In this document: positions 1 to 5,757 of the stretch, in pieces
How the letters are laid out: every line of letters begins with the position of its first letter
Numbering within the stretch: the stretch's first letter is position 1
Origin: Spirochaetaceae bacterium
GTDB taxonomy: Bacteria > Spirochaetota > Spirochaetia > Treponematales > Breznakiellaceae
Direction of reading: 5' to 3'
Assembly (NCBI GenBank): GCA_031267955.1
Contig: JAIRYB010000137.1
Coordinates: 1-6,474, forward strand
Length of the DNA stretch: 6,474 bases
Translations under genes and position numbers: made by a program
The notes under the pieces: model-generated
Seen by the model: the letters and a program-made list of their open reading frames with translations, nothing else
The model's database searches: none
Told to the model about the DNA's origin: nothing

Positions 1-807
1 CTGGGCCATCCCGAACGCCCAGATGTTTTTCGCCGTAGGCACGGCCTGCCCTTCTTCCATAGGCGGCAGGTCCCTGGTGTACGCGCCCGTGCAGTGGACG
101 TACTGCATCTGCGGGTCAAGAAGGCCCAGCCTCTCGCACTGGTCCAGGGTCGACATGGAAATATCCACGAATTTCTTTACGACTTCTATGATAAACTCCG
201 GCTGGTCTATGACGTCTTCCAGAATGGCGCCGACCGAGCGCATCATCGTGATCCGGTCCCAGACGCCGGCGTGGAATTCGACCCCGGAAAAGCGGACCGG
301 TATGATCCCGTCGAATATCCCGCAACAGCGCTCCATGTGTTCCCGGTCAAGTTTTTCGTCCACCCGGATATCGTCGTATTGCAGGGAATCTAAATCTTCC
401 ACGCTTGACACCTGGTCCTTGTACTTATGGGAAACGATGTCGTTCGCGTCGTCGGTCCGCCTGATTTCCTCTTTTATGTGCATACCGTAATCCACATTGC
501 GGGCGGCGCGGGGTATGTCGATTCTGTTTTCCACGACCATGTCGCAGGGGAAATGCTTCCAGCGGTACAAAAGCTGCCTGATGCTGTATTCAACGGTACG
601 GAGGAATTCGTCTTCGCAGAGGAGTTTCATTTCGTCCGCAGTGTTTATCTCGTGCCAGGGGAGCTGGTCGATGTAGACCATCGGGCGGACCGGTTTAAGA
701 TCGTTGTTGTTTGTCCAGAGCTGTTTCGTTTCGTTCTGCCTGGGCAGGCGGGCAATTTCCGCGAGTTCCGTTCCCAGCTTTTTCAGAAGTTCCTGATCTT
801 TGTTCAT
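1..807 (-). CDS. URO-D superfamily protein, C-terminus cut off by the window edge
   Basis: Reads from ATG at 807 to the left edge as 269 codons without a stop, so the C-terminal part lies outside. The product is a soluble URO-D-fold protein of the long, mostly uncharacterised type. Recognisable segments are RPMVYIDQLPWHE (residues 41-53), YRWKHFPCDMVVE (81-93), GVWDRITMMRSVGAILED (181-198) and HCTGAYTRDLPP (238-249), followed by NIWAFGMAQ (261-269), which leads into the family's second half. The catalytic or metal-binding region, including any H-x-C motif, would follow beyond the edge. Family members of this type are around 400 residues (from memory), so roughly a third is missing. The start is supported by AAGGAG at 815-820, 7 nt upstream. 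It is not closely similar to the neighbouring URO-D protein: the NIWAFGMAQ landmark lies about 65 residues later than the matching one there. It has its own candidate promoter. Substrate unknown; a methyltransferase or decarboxylase role is inference only. Confidence 0.85.
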   Translation of the reverse strand, partial: MNKDQELLKKLGTELAEIARLPRQNETKQLWTNNNDLKPVRPMVYIDQLPWHEINTADEMKLLCEDEFLRTVEYSIRQLLYRWKHFPCDMVVENRIDIPRAARNVDYGMHIKEEIRRTDDANDIVSHKYKDQVSSVEDLDSLQYDDIRVDEKLDREHMERCCGIFDGIIPVRFSGVEFHAGVWDRITMMRSVGAILEDVIDQPEFIIEVVKKFVDISMSTLDQCERLGLLDPQMQYVHCTGAYTRDLPPMEEGQAVPTAKNIWAFGMAQ

Positions 808-822
808 GCTAACTCTCCTTAA

Positions 823-847
823 TTGTATTATACATAGTGAAATACAA
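823..847. repeat. Inverted repeat TTGTATT-N11-AATACAA, possible operator
   Basis: TTGTATT (823-829) and AATACAA (841-847) are perfect 7-bp inverted arms separated by 11 bp. The element covers the spacer and part of the -10 box of the promoter above, where a bound repressor would block RNA polymerase. The arms are AT-rich in an AT-rich gap, so chance occurrence is quite possible. The binding protein, if any, is unknown. Confidence 0.35.
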
Positions 848-855
848 AATGTAAA
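827..855 (-). promoter_or_regulatory. Sigma-70-type promoter for the left-edge URO-D gene
   Basis: On the minus strand TTTACA (850-855) is followed after exactly 17 bp by TATAAT (827-832), that is 5/6 and 6/6 matches to the vegetative consensus. It sits in a short AT-rich gap of 59 bp between two GC-richer genes. A start about 7 nt past the -10 box (near 820) would give a leader of only about 13 nt that begins at the Shine-Dalgarno sequence. The left-edge gene may therefore be transcribed separately as well as by read-through from the transporter operon. Confidence 0.6.
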
Positions 856-866
856 GGAAAACTCTC

Positions 867-1922
867 TTACTTGCCACCGGTTCCGTACTTTTTCGCTTCA
901 TCGAACATGGCGATGATGTTCGCAGGCGGAACTTCGGGGAGGAGGTAGTCATGGCTTGCGGCCACAATGTAGCGGTCCCAGACGCCCAGGGTATCAATGA
1001 TACGCCGCGTCTCCCGCCTAACGGCATCTTCTTTTCCATGGGTAAGGAGATCCCGCGAATCAATACCCCCGAAAAACACGCAGTCGTCTTTGAATTCCCG
1101 GATCAGCTTTGCCGGATCCATGTGCTGGGCGTTTACCTGTATCGGGTTAATGGCGTCAATCCCGATTTCAATCAGATCGCGGATTATCAGGCTGATGTCG
1201 CCGCAGGAATGGATGGCCGTAACACAGCCGTTTTTTTTCGCCTGCTCTATGAGCTTTTTGATGTAAGGTTTGAAGAAACGGCGCCACATATCCGGTGACA
1301 TCAGAAGATCCCGCTGGGATCCAAAATCGTTGCCGAAAAAGTACATATCAATAACACCGGGGTTCGCCTCAAATACCCGGCGGTCAATTTCGTAATAAAC
1401 GTTGAAGCATTTTTCGATCAAAGCCTGGGCTACCGCAACATCGCTTGCCATAAGGATAAAGAGATCCTCCATGGAAACAAGGTCAACGGCATCGTGGAAA
1501 AAGGGCGCCCACACGCCGCCTATAAGGCAGTAATCCTTTGCCCACTCAAGCTGCTGGTCCGTAAATTTTACGGTATAATCCGCCGGATCGGGGCAGCCCT
1601 TCCAGGCTTCCACTTCGGCGCTTGTTTCAATGCCCCTCAGGGGATGGCGAAGGGCCTGGCCATAATAGTAACCGCCCCGGGCTATGTGCCATTCGGTTAA
1701 GTCCTCGCCTTTTTCGTTTTTACCCGGCGGGGGGCCGGAATACACGGGGCGTATGGTCTTGTAGTCAAGCTCAAGGATGTCGTACAGGGCTTCGTCGTCG
1801 GAAGACGCGCCTAGTTCTTTTCTGATGTTCCCGGTTGTTTCTATGTCACCGCCGTACCACATGGGGAAACGATCCATACCCTTGCGTAGAAACGGCGCCA
1901 AGCCTCTTTCTCTATGGGTCAT
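867..1922 (-). CDS. URO-D superfamily protein (not HemE)
   Basis: Complete 351-residue cytoplasmic protein, counted from the ATG at 1922. An in-frame ATG at 1934 would add four residues, but the GGAGG at 1928-1932 lies inside that extension and is correctly spaced for 1922. Family landmarks, in order: RFPMWYGGDIE near residue 18, MYFFGNDFGSQRDLLMSP (about 193-210), IHSCGDISLIIRDLIEIG (about 237-254), INPIQVNAQHMDP, FFGGIDSRDLL (about 283-293) and AASHDYLLPEVPPANI near the C-terminus. The length is usual for PF01208 proteins. The N-terminal RQAGRYLPEYR-type motif of true uroporphyrinogen decarboxylase is absent, so a heme-synthesis role is unlikely. H238-x-C240 resembles the zinc H-x-C of MtaA/MtbA-type corrinoid methyltransferases, but their late cysteine is replaced by the ASHDY segment (H324). 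C281 is another possible ligand. The gene follows the permease gene after 65 bp with no convincing terminator, so it is probably in the transporter operon. Reaction and substrate are unknown. Confidence 0.9.
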   Translation of the reverse strand: MTHRERGLAPFLRKGMDRFPMWYGGDIETTGNIRKELGASSDDEALYDILELDYKTIRPVYSGPPPGKNEKGEDLTEWHIARGGYYYGQALRHPLRGIETSAEVEAWKGCPDPADYTVKFTDQQLEWAKDYCLIGGVWAPFFHDAVDLVSMEDLFILMASDVAVAQALIEKCFNVYYEIDRRVFEANPGVIDMYFFGNDFGSQRDLLMSPDMWRRFFKPYIKKLIEQAKKNGCVTAIHSCGDISLIIRDLIEIGIDAINPIQVNAQHMDPAKLIREFKDDCVFFGGIDSRDLLTHGKEDAVRRETRRIIDTLGVWDRYIVAASHDYLLPEVPPANIIAMFDEAKKYGTGGK

Positions 1923-1927
1923 ATTAT

Positions 1928-1932
1928 CCTCC
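1928..1932 (-). promoter_or_regulatory. Shine-Dalgarno GGAGG that decides the URO-D start
   Basis: GGAGG sits 5 nt upstream of the ATG at 1922 and overlaps the upstream in-frame ATG at 1934 (ATGGAGGATAATATG). The 1934 codon itself has only AAGGGA about 11 nt upstream (1946-1951), a poorer match. The 351-residue product is therefore preferred over 355 residues. Confidence 0.7.
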
Positions 1933-1987
1933 ATACTAATTTTATTCCCTTATCGGTTAAATACCCCCCCCGGCGGGTGATCCTGCG

Positions 1988-2950
1988 TTATAAGCTGCGA
2001 AGCTGGCGTATGCAGTCTATGCCTACGGCAATAATGATAACCAGCCCGATGATGACCATCTGGTAATAAGATGACACACCCAGCAGGTTCATGCCGTTGC
2101 GTATACACTGCATTACAAGCACCCCGATAAGGGTACCCCAAATATTGCCCCGCCCGCCGGACATGGAGATGCCGCCTATGGCCGCCGCGGCAATAGCGTC
2201 GGTTTCGGAACCGCTGGCTACCAGGGCTGTTGTGCCGTTCATTCTTCCGGCGATAATAATGCCCGCCACGCCGCAGAGGAGGCCGCTTAAGGTGTAAATG
2301 GCGCATTTGGTGAGCTTGACGTTAATGCCCGACAGCCGGGAAGCCGTAACATTCCCGCCGATGGAATAAGTGTACAGTCCGAAGCGTGTATGCTTGAACA
2401 GGAACCACGAGACGATGTAAAGCGCAAGCACTGCCAGGACGGCAACCGGAACTACGCCGATGTATCTCTGGCCCAGAAAATTTATACTGTCCGGAAGGCC
2501 GTAAATAGCCGCCGCGTTAGTCCATTCATAGGCAAGACCCCGGAATATGGTCATGGTACCCAGGGTCACCACAAAGGGCGGCATATTGATAAGCGACACT
2601 AAAAGCCCGTTCATAAAACCGGCCATGAGGCCGAAGCCGAGGCAGATAAAAATACCCGCCAGGCCGGGGAAGCCCATTTTGACCACAAATTGCCCCATCA
2701 TGGACGACGAGAGGGCAACCACGGCGCCTACAGAAAGATCGATGCCACCGGAGATAATGACAAAGGTTTCGCAGATTGCGAGGATACCTATAATCGACGC
2801 CTGAAGGCAGATATTTATAAGATTTTTTGCCGAGAAGAAATTCCTGGATACAATACCCAATACGATGATCATCAGAAGCAGGGCCGCCGCGGCGGTAAGC
2901 TGGCTTGAGTTGTTCCCGACAAAGGTTTGCAGTTTTTTTCTGTTTTCCAT
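1988..2950 (-). CDS. Ribose-type (CUT2) ABC transporter permease
   Basis: Inner-membrane permease of 320 residues, the usual size for RbsC-like proteins (BPD_transp_2 family). A short charged N-terminus (MENRKK) precedes a hydrophobic helix at about residues 17-36. Family signatures are ISGGIDLSVGAVVAL (66-80), NMPPFVVTLGTMTIFRGLA (122-140), and the cytoplasmic coupling segment ETDAIAAAAIGGISMSGGRG (249-268), followed by IWGTLIGVLVM and NLLGVSSYYQMVIIGLVIIIAV near the end. Around eight to ten membrane segments can be picked out by eye. It probably works as a homodimer with the ATPase encoded directly upstream. The ATG at 2950 immediately follows the ATPase TAA, and AGGAGG at 2958-2963 is 7 nt away, so translation is likely coupled. 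Substrate specificity cannot be read from this sequence. Confidence 0.96.
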   Translation of the reverse strand: MENRKKLQTFVGNNSSQLTAAAALLLMIIVLGIVSRNFFSAKNLINICLQASIIGILAICETFVIISGGIDLSVGAVVALSSSMMGQFVVKMGFPGLAGIFICLGFGLMAGFMNGLLVSLINMPPFVVTLGTMTIFRGLAYEWTNAAAIYGLPDSINFLGQRYIGVVPVAVLAVLALYIVSWFLFKHTRFGLYTYSIGGNVTASRLSGINVKLTKCAIYTLSGLLCGVAGIIIAGRMNGTTALVASGSETDAIAAAAIGGISMSGGRGNIWGTLIGVLVMQCIRNGMNLLGVSSYYQMVIIGLVIIIAVGIDCIRQLRSL

Positions 2951-4456
2951 TTATATGCCTCCTGCCGCAAGGCGCAGAATTTTTTCCTGTGTCGCTTCCT
3001 GCCTGGTCAGTTCCCCGGAAATTTGGCCTTCATGCATAACCAGTATGCGGTCGGACATGGCCAGCAGTTCCGGCAGTTCAGAGGAAATCATGATGATTCC
3101 GGCGCCTTCCCGGACCATGTTGTTCATAAGCTGGTAAACTTCAACCTTGGCGCCTACATCGATGCCCCTGGTAGGCTCGTCAAATATGACAATACGGCTG
3201 CCCACGGCGAGCCACTTTGCCAGGACGACTTTTTGCTGATTCCCCCCCGAAAGGTTCTGAACATACTGGTGGATGGATGGCGTGGCTATGCGCAGCTTTT
3301 TTACCAGACCTTCGGGTACTTTCGCCCGGCGTTTCCTGCTAAGAATTCCAAAACGGCTCATCTTGTCGGCGCAGGCCATGATCACGTTGTTCATGACGCT
3401 CATGCCGAGGTTGAGCCCTTCGGCCTTGCGGTCTTCCGGGGCAAGGCCGATGCCGTATTTAATGGCGTCCCTGGGCCGGCGTATGGATACCTCTTTCCCA
3501 AAAACATAAACCCGCTTTGTGTCGGCCTTGTCGAACCCGAAGACGGCCTTTGCCATTTCGGTCCGGCCCGCGCCGACAAGTCCGCCTATGCCGAGTATTT
3601 CCCCGGCGCGAAGGGTCAGGCTGATATTTTTCAGTACCCCTTCGCGGGAAAGGTTTTCGACCTTTAAAATTTCTTCCCCGACAGGCAGCTCTTCTTTGGG
3701 GAATTTGTCGGCGATTTCACGGCCGACCATCAGCTTGACCAGATGATCGATATCCACATAGCCGTTTTCTACCGGCAGGGTGTCCACATAGGCGCCGTCC
3801 CGCATGACGGTAACTTCGTCGCCGATGCGCCCTATCTCGTCAAGCCGGTGGCTGATAAATACGATTGCTACTCCCCGGGCTTTGAGGATATTGACCGTTT
3901 CAAACAGCCGCTCGATTTCCTGTTCGGTTAGTACTGCCGTGGGCTCGTCCAGAATGAGGATCTTGCAGTCCGTGGAGATGGCCTTGGTAATCTCTACCAT
4001 CTGCTGTGCGGCAATGCCCAGGTTTCGTACCAGTGTATGGGGATCGATTTTAGCGCCGATTTTATCGAGATATTCCCCGCTCTTGCTGTACATGGCGCGG
4101 CTGTTCATTACAAAGGAACCGCCGATCGTCATCTCCTTGCCGAGGAAAATATTTCTTGCCACGTCGAGGTCGTTTATCAGGTTGAATTCCTGGTAAACCG
4201 CGCTAATGCCCATCTGCCGGGCGTGAATGGGGTTGTCCAGTTTTACCGGCCTGCCTTCCAGAAGGATCTCCCCCTCGTCCGGTACGTAGGCGCCGGTAAT
4301 GGTTTTGATCAGGGTAGACTTTCCCGCCCCGTTTTCTCCGAGCAGCACATGAACCCTGCCCTTCCTGAGGGTCAGCCTGGCCTTGTCCAGCGCCAGTACG
4401 CCGGGAAAACGTTTGGTAATGTTCCGCATCTCAAGGATTATATCATTGTCCGGCAT
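2951..4456 (-). CDS. Ribose-type ABC transporter ATPase, two fused nucleotide-binding domains
   Basis: Cytoplasmic 501-residue ATPase of the RbsA/MglA type, normal length, powering import through the permease encoded next. Domain 1 (about residues 5-245) has Walker A GENGAGKST (40-48), Q-loop Q89, Walker B KILILDEP (165-172) and switch H203. Its signature is weak, LGIAAQQ (146-152). Domain 2 (about 260-498) has the degenerate Walker A GLVGAGRTE (292-300) typical of this family. It also has an intact signature LSGGNQQK (402-409), Walker B RIVIFDEPTRGID (421-433) and ISSELPE with S459 in place of the switch histidine. One composite ATP site (Walker A1 plus signature 2) is thus intact and the other degenerate. 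The ATG at 4456 has no Shine-Dalgarno sequence and lies downstream of a terminator-like hairpin, so expression is probably well below that of the binding protein. An internal ATG at residue 10 is a less likely start. Confidence 0.96.
   Translation of the reverse strand: MPDNDIILEMRNITKRFPGVLALDKARLTLRKGRVHVLLGENGAGKSTLIKTITGAYVPDEGEILLEGRPVKLDNPIHARQMGISAVYQEFNLINDLDVARNIFLGKEMTIGGSFVMNSRAMYSKSGEYLDKIGAKIDPHTLVRNLGIAAQQMVEITKAISTDCKILILDEPTAVLTEQEIERLFETVNILKARGVAIVFISHRLDEIGRIGDEVTVMRDGAYVDTLPVENGYVDIDHLVKLMVGREIADKFPKEELPVGEEILKVENLSREGVLKNISLTLRAGEILGIGGLVGAGRTEMAKAVFGFDKADTKRVYVFGKEVSIRRPRDAIKYGIGLAPEDRKAEGLNLGMSVMNNVIMACADKMSRFGILSRKRRAKVPEGLVKKLRIATPSIHQYVQNLSGGNQQKVVLAKWLAVGSRIVIFDEPTRGIDVGAKVEVYQLMNNMVREGAGIIMISSELPELLAMSDRILVMHEGQISGELTRQEATQEKILRLAAGGI
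2958..2963 (-). promoter_or_regulatory. Shine-Dalgarno of the permease inside the end of the ATPase gene
   Basis: AGGAGG lies 7 nt upstream of the permease ATG and encodes part of the ATPase C-terminus (AGGI-stop). With zero bases between TAA and ATG, ribosomes ending the ATPase are placed directly at the permease start. Confidence 0.75.
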
Positions 4457-4480
4457 ATCGTATCGCTAACATTACTATAT

Positions 4481-4523
4481 AAAAAAGCCTGTATCCATAT
4501 CCCCTTGAGGCAGGACACAGGCT
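4481..4523 (-). terminator. Intrinsic terminator or attenuator between binding-protein and ATPase genes
   Basis: In the minus-strand transcript the arm at 4523-4513 (AGCCTGTGTCC) pairs with the arm at 4496-4486 (GGATACAGGCT). This gives an 11-bp stem with one G-U pair and a 16-nt loop. A run of T residues (4486-4481) follows at once. The stem starts 8 nt after the binding-protein stop codon. The next gene belongs to the same transporter, so the likely role is partial termination and 3'-end protection of the binding-protein mRNA, with read-through into the ATPase gene. Confidence 0.8.
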
Positions 4524-4531
4524 ATTAGGTT

Positions 4532-5485
4532 TTACCTGTAGTTCGTGTCTTTATAGGCTTTGGCGTTGTCGCCTGTAACCATCTCGTAACCTGAGTCAAC
4601 GGTCCGCTGAACCGTCCTGCCGTTCAGGGCGTCCACGGTGGTCTGTACTGCCAGCCTGCCCATGTTCACAGGGTTTTGGGCTACCGATGCCTTGAAGATA
4701 GGATCGGCGGCAATCATGAGATCGCAGGCAGCTTCGTAGGCATCGTGCCCTACTACCATTATGTCCGTGCGGCCAGCCTGCTTAAGGGCCTGATAAGCAG
4801 CCAGGGCGCCGCCGTCCCATGCGGCAAACACGGCGTTAAAGTTCACATTGCCGTTCAGCAGGTCTTCGATACCCCTAAGGGCGGTGTCGTCTACCCAGTC
4901 GGCGGCGATAGAATTGACTACGGTGGCCGAAGCGTTTGCCGTTTTGAGGGCATTGACGAACCCTTCTTTGCGGTCCTTGCCGGTGCCCTGGGCCACGATG
5001 CCGTCAACGGTGACAACTTTCGCATTGGCGCCCAGCTTGTCGGCAATGTACTTGGCGGCGGCCCCCGCGGAAACTATGTTGTTGGTGGATACTGTAGCGG
5101 TAATGGGAACCCCGGTGACGCCGTTATCAATGGCGATTACGGGTTTGCCGGCGTCCATAAACCTTTTAACCACAGGGCCGACGCCTACGTCATCGCAGGG
5201 GGCCACGATAAGGGCGTCCACGTCCTGGATAAAGAAGTCTTCGATAACGGAGATCTGCCCCGCGGCGTCGTTTTCCTTGGCGGGCCCGAGTTCCCTGACC
5301 GTTACGCCGGCTTCCCTGGCCGCCGCCTGGATCGACGCGTTAAGCTGTACCCAGAAAGGCGTCGTCGAGGATTTGGACGCATAGCCAATGGTAAAACTGC
5401 CGCTGCTGCTCTGTTTGGCGCCGCCGGCGAAAAGCCCTGTAACGGCTATTGCGAGAACCGCAATAAGGCATACGATTTTTTTCAT
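4532..5485 (-). CDS. Periplasmic sugar-type substrate-binding protein of the ABC transporter
   Basis: RbsB-like (Peripla_BP_4) protein of 317 residues. Residues 1-20 form a signal peptide: MKK, a hydrophobic core, then LFA|GG, an SPase I-type site. There is no lipobox cysteine (Cys6 is too early), so it is probably soluble in the periplasm. The mature part begins FTIGYASKSSTTPFW, a typical first strand with a ligand loop. By comparison with E. coli RbsB, D120 (IDN), R172 (DRKEGF), D248 (GHD) and Q270 (VAQN) match ligand-binding positions. N121 replaces the usual Arg and W223 (AAWDGG) the usual Asn. These alignments were made by eye. Ribose specificity is therefore not supported; a related sugar or polyol is possible. 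It is the first gene of the transporter operon, with GGAGG at 5493-5497, 7 nt from ATG. A terminator hairpin directly follows it, consistent with high expression. The FAGG style of signal peptide suggests a spirochaete. Confidence 0.95.
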   Translation of the reverse strand: MKKIVCLIAVLAIAVTGLFAGGAKQSSSGSFTIGYASKSSTTPFWVQLNASIQAAAREAGVTVRELGPAKENDAAGQISVIEDFFIQDVDALIVAPCDDVGVGPVVKRFMDAGKPVIAIDNGVTGVPITATVSTNNIVSAGAAAKYIADKLGANAKVVTVDGIVAQGTGKDRKEGFVNALKTANASATVVNSIAADWVDDTALRGIEDLLNGNVNFNAVFAAWDGGALAAYQALKQAGRTDIMVVGHDAYEAACDLMIAADPIFKASVAQNPVNMGRLAVQTTVDALNGRTVQRTVDSGYEMVTGDNAKAYKDTNYR

Positions 5486-5529
5486 TTTGATTCCTCCATA
5501 AAAAACAATGATGAAAAAAGGAAAGTGTG

Positions 5530-5573
5530 TTCCTGCGGGCCTATACGACGCATAGGAATCTCCCGCTTAGGAA
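5530..5573. repeat. 44-bp interrupted inverted repeat ahead of the binding-protein gene
   Basis: Three consecutive arm pairs nest: TTCCT/AGGAA (5530-5534 with 5569-5573), GCGGG/CCCGC (5535-5539 with 5562-5566) and CCTAT/ATAGG (5540-5544 with 5552-5556). Unpaired bases occur on one side only (5557-5561 and 5567-5568). The core at 5540-5556 is a 17-bp near-palindrome, CCTATACGACGCATAGG, with one mismatched pair. As DNA the core looks like a LacI-type operator. As RNA the whole element would fold into a long leader stem. A T-run (5519-5514) follows about 10 nt after the stem, too far for a standard terminator. It overlaps the predicted transcription start. Confidence 0.55.
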
Positions 5574-5601
5574 TTGTAAACCCGGATTCTCCGCAATAAA
5601 A
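5573..5601 (-). promoter_or_regulatory. Likely activated promoter of the transporter operon
   Basis: The -10 candidate TACAAT (5573-5578) matches 5/6 of the consensus. The hexamer 17 bp upstream, TTTTAT (5596-5601), is a poor -35 box, as is common at promoters that need an AraC-type activator. The predicted start would be near 5566, giving a leader of about 80 nt before the binding-protein ATG. An alternative, TTTACA (5575-5580) with TCCTAT (5552-5557) at 17 bp, has a better -35 box but a poorer -10 box. Confidence 0.4.
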
Positions 5602-5607
5602 CGGTCC

Positions 5608-5636
5608 GATGTGACTTTAAGGTTGCAAGATGTGAC
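5608..5636. promoter_or_regulatory. Tandem GATGTGAC direct repeat, candidate AraC-family binding site
   Basis: GATGTGAC occurs at 5608-5615 and 5629-5636, extending to GATGTGAC(T/A)TT in both copies. The period is 21 bp, two helical turns, as in paired half-sites bound by AraC-family dimers. The near copy ends 6 bp upstream of the -35 position of the TACAAT promoter. Relative to its predicted start the copies lie at about -42 to -49 and -63 to -70, close to the E. coli araBAD I2/I1 arrangement. The adjacent AraC-family gene encodes the obvious candidate ligand. Confidence 0.6.
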
Positions 5637-5665
5637 ATTCCCGGGACGGAGCGGTGCCGGGTAAA

Positions 5666-5682
5666 CGCCGGATATACCGGCG
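5666..5682. repeat. Perfect GC-rich palindrome CGCCGG-ATATA-CCGGCG
   Basis: Six-bp perfect arms (5666-5671 and 5677-5682) flank a 5-base AT loop. On the minus strand the stem is followed by TTTACC, so it could be a weak second terminator for the regulator gene. It could equally be a protein-binding palindrome. The T-run is too short for confidence. Confidence 0.35.
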
Positions 5683-5715
5683 GGAAGGGCAAAAGGTGAC
5701 TGACACCGGATTTTG

Positions 5716-5734
5716 AAAGCCGCCCACACGGCGG
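5716..5734 (-). terminator. Weak terminator-like hairpin behind the AraC-family gene
   Basis: In the minus-strand transcript CCGCC (5734-5730) pairs with GGCGG (5724-5720) across GTGTG, followed by C and TTT (5718-5716). It lies 23 nt beyond the regulator stop codon. The stem is GC-rich but only 5 bp and the T-run is short. Termination here is plausible but perhaps incomplete; factor-dependent termination is the alternative. Confidence 0.35.
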
Positions 5735-5757
5735 GGAAGGGCCGGGGCCGCTCTTGC

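Noticed and set aside
867..1922. True uroporphyrinogen decarboxylase (HemE)
   Set aside because: The N-terminal RQAGRYLPEYR-type motif is missing and the context is a sugar-type transporter, not tetrapyrrole synthesis.
1935..1987. Terminator between permease and URO-D genes
   Set aside because: Only short CCCG/CGGG pairing next to the G8 run is possible and no T-run follows, so co-transcription is more likely.
2927..3667. Plus-strand open frame (246 codons) opposite the ATPase gene
   Set aside because: Antisense to an RbsA-family gene with all its motifs intact; the translation shows no domain.
4443..4472. Nine-codon frame overlapping the ATPase start
   Set aside because: It has no Shine-Dalgarno sequence of its own and no unusual codon content; translational coupling through it would be speculation.
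5482..5499. Five-codon frame (ATG GAG GAA TCA AAA TGA) overlapping the binding-protein start
   Set aside because: It arises from the GGAGG Shine-Dalgarno sequence preceded by AT; there is no ribosome binding site for it and nothing suggests a regulatory peptide.
5552..5580. Alternative operon promoter TTTACA-17-TCCTAT
   Set aside because: The -10 hexamer matches only three of six positions; kept only as an alternative to the TACAAT promoter.
4676..5599. Long plus-strand open frame (307 codons) opposite the binding-protein gene
   Set aside because: It is antisense to a clearly conserved gene, shows no recognisable family, has no good ribosome binding site, and is the kind of open frame expected on the reverse of GC-rich coding DNA.
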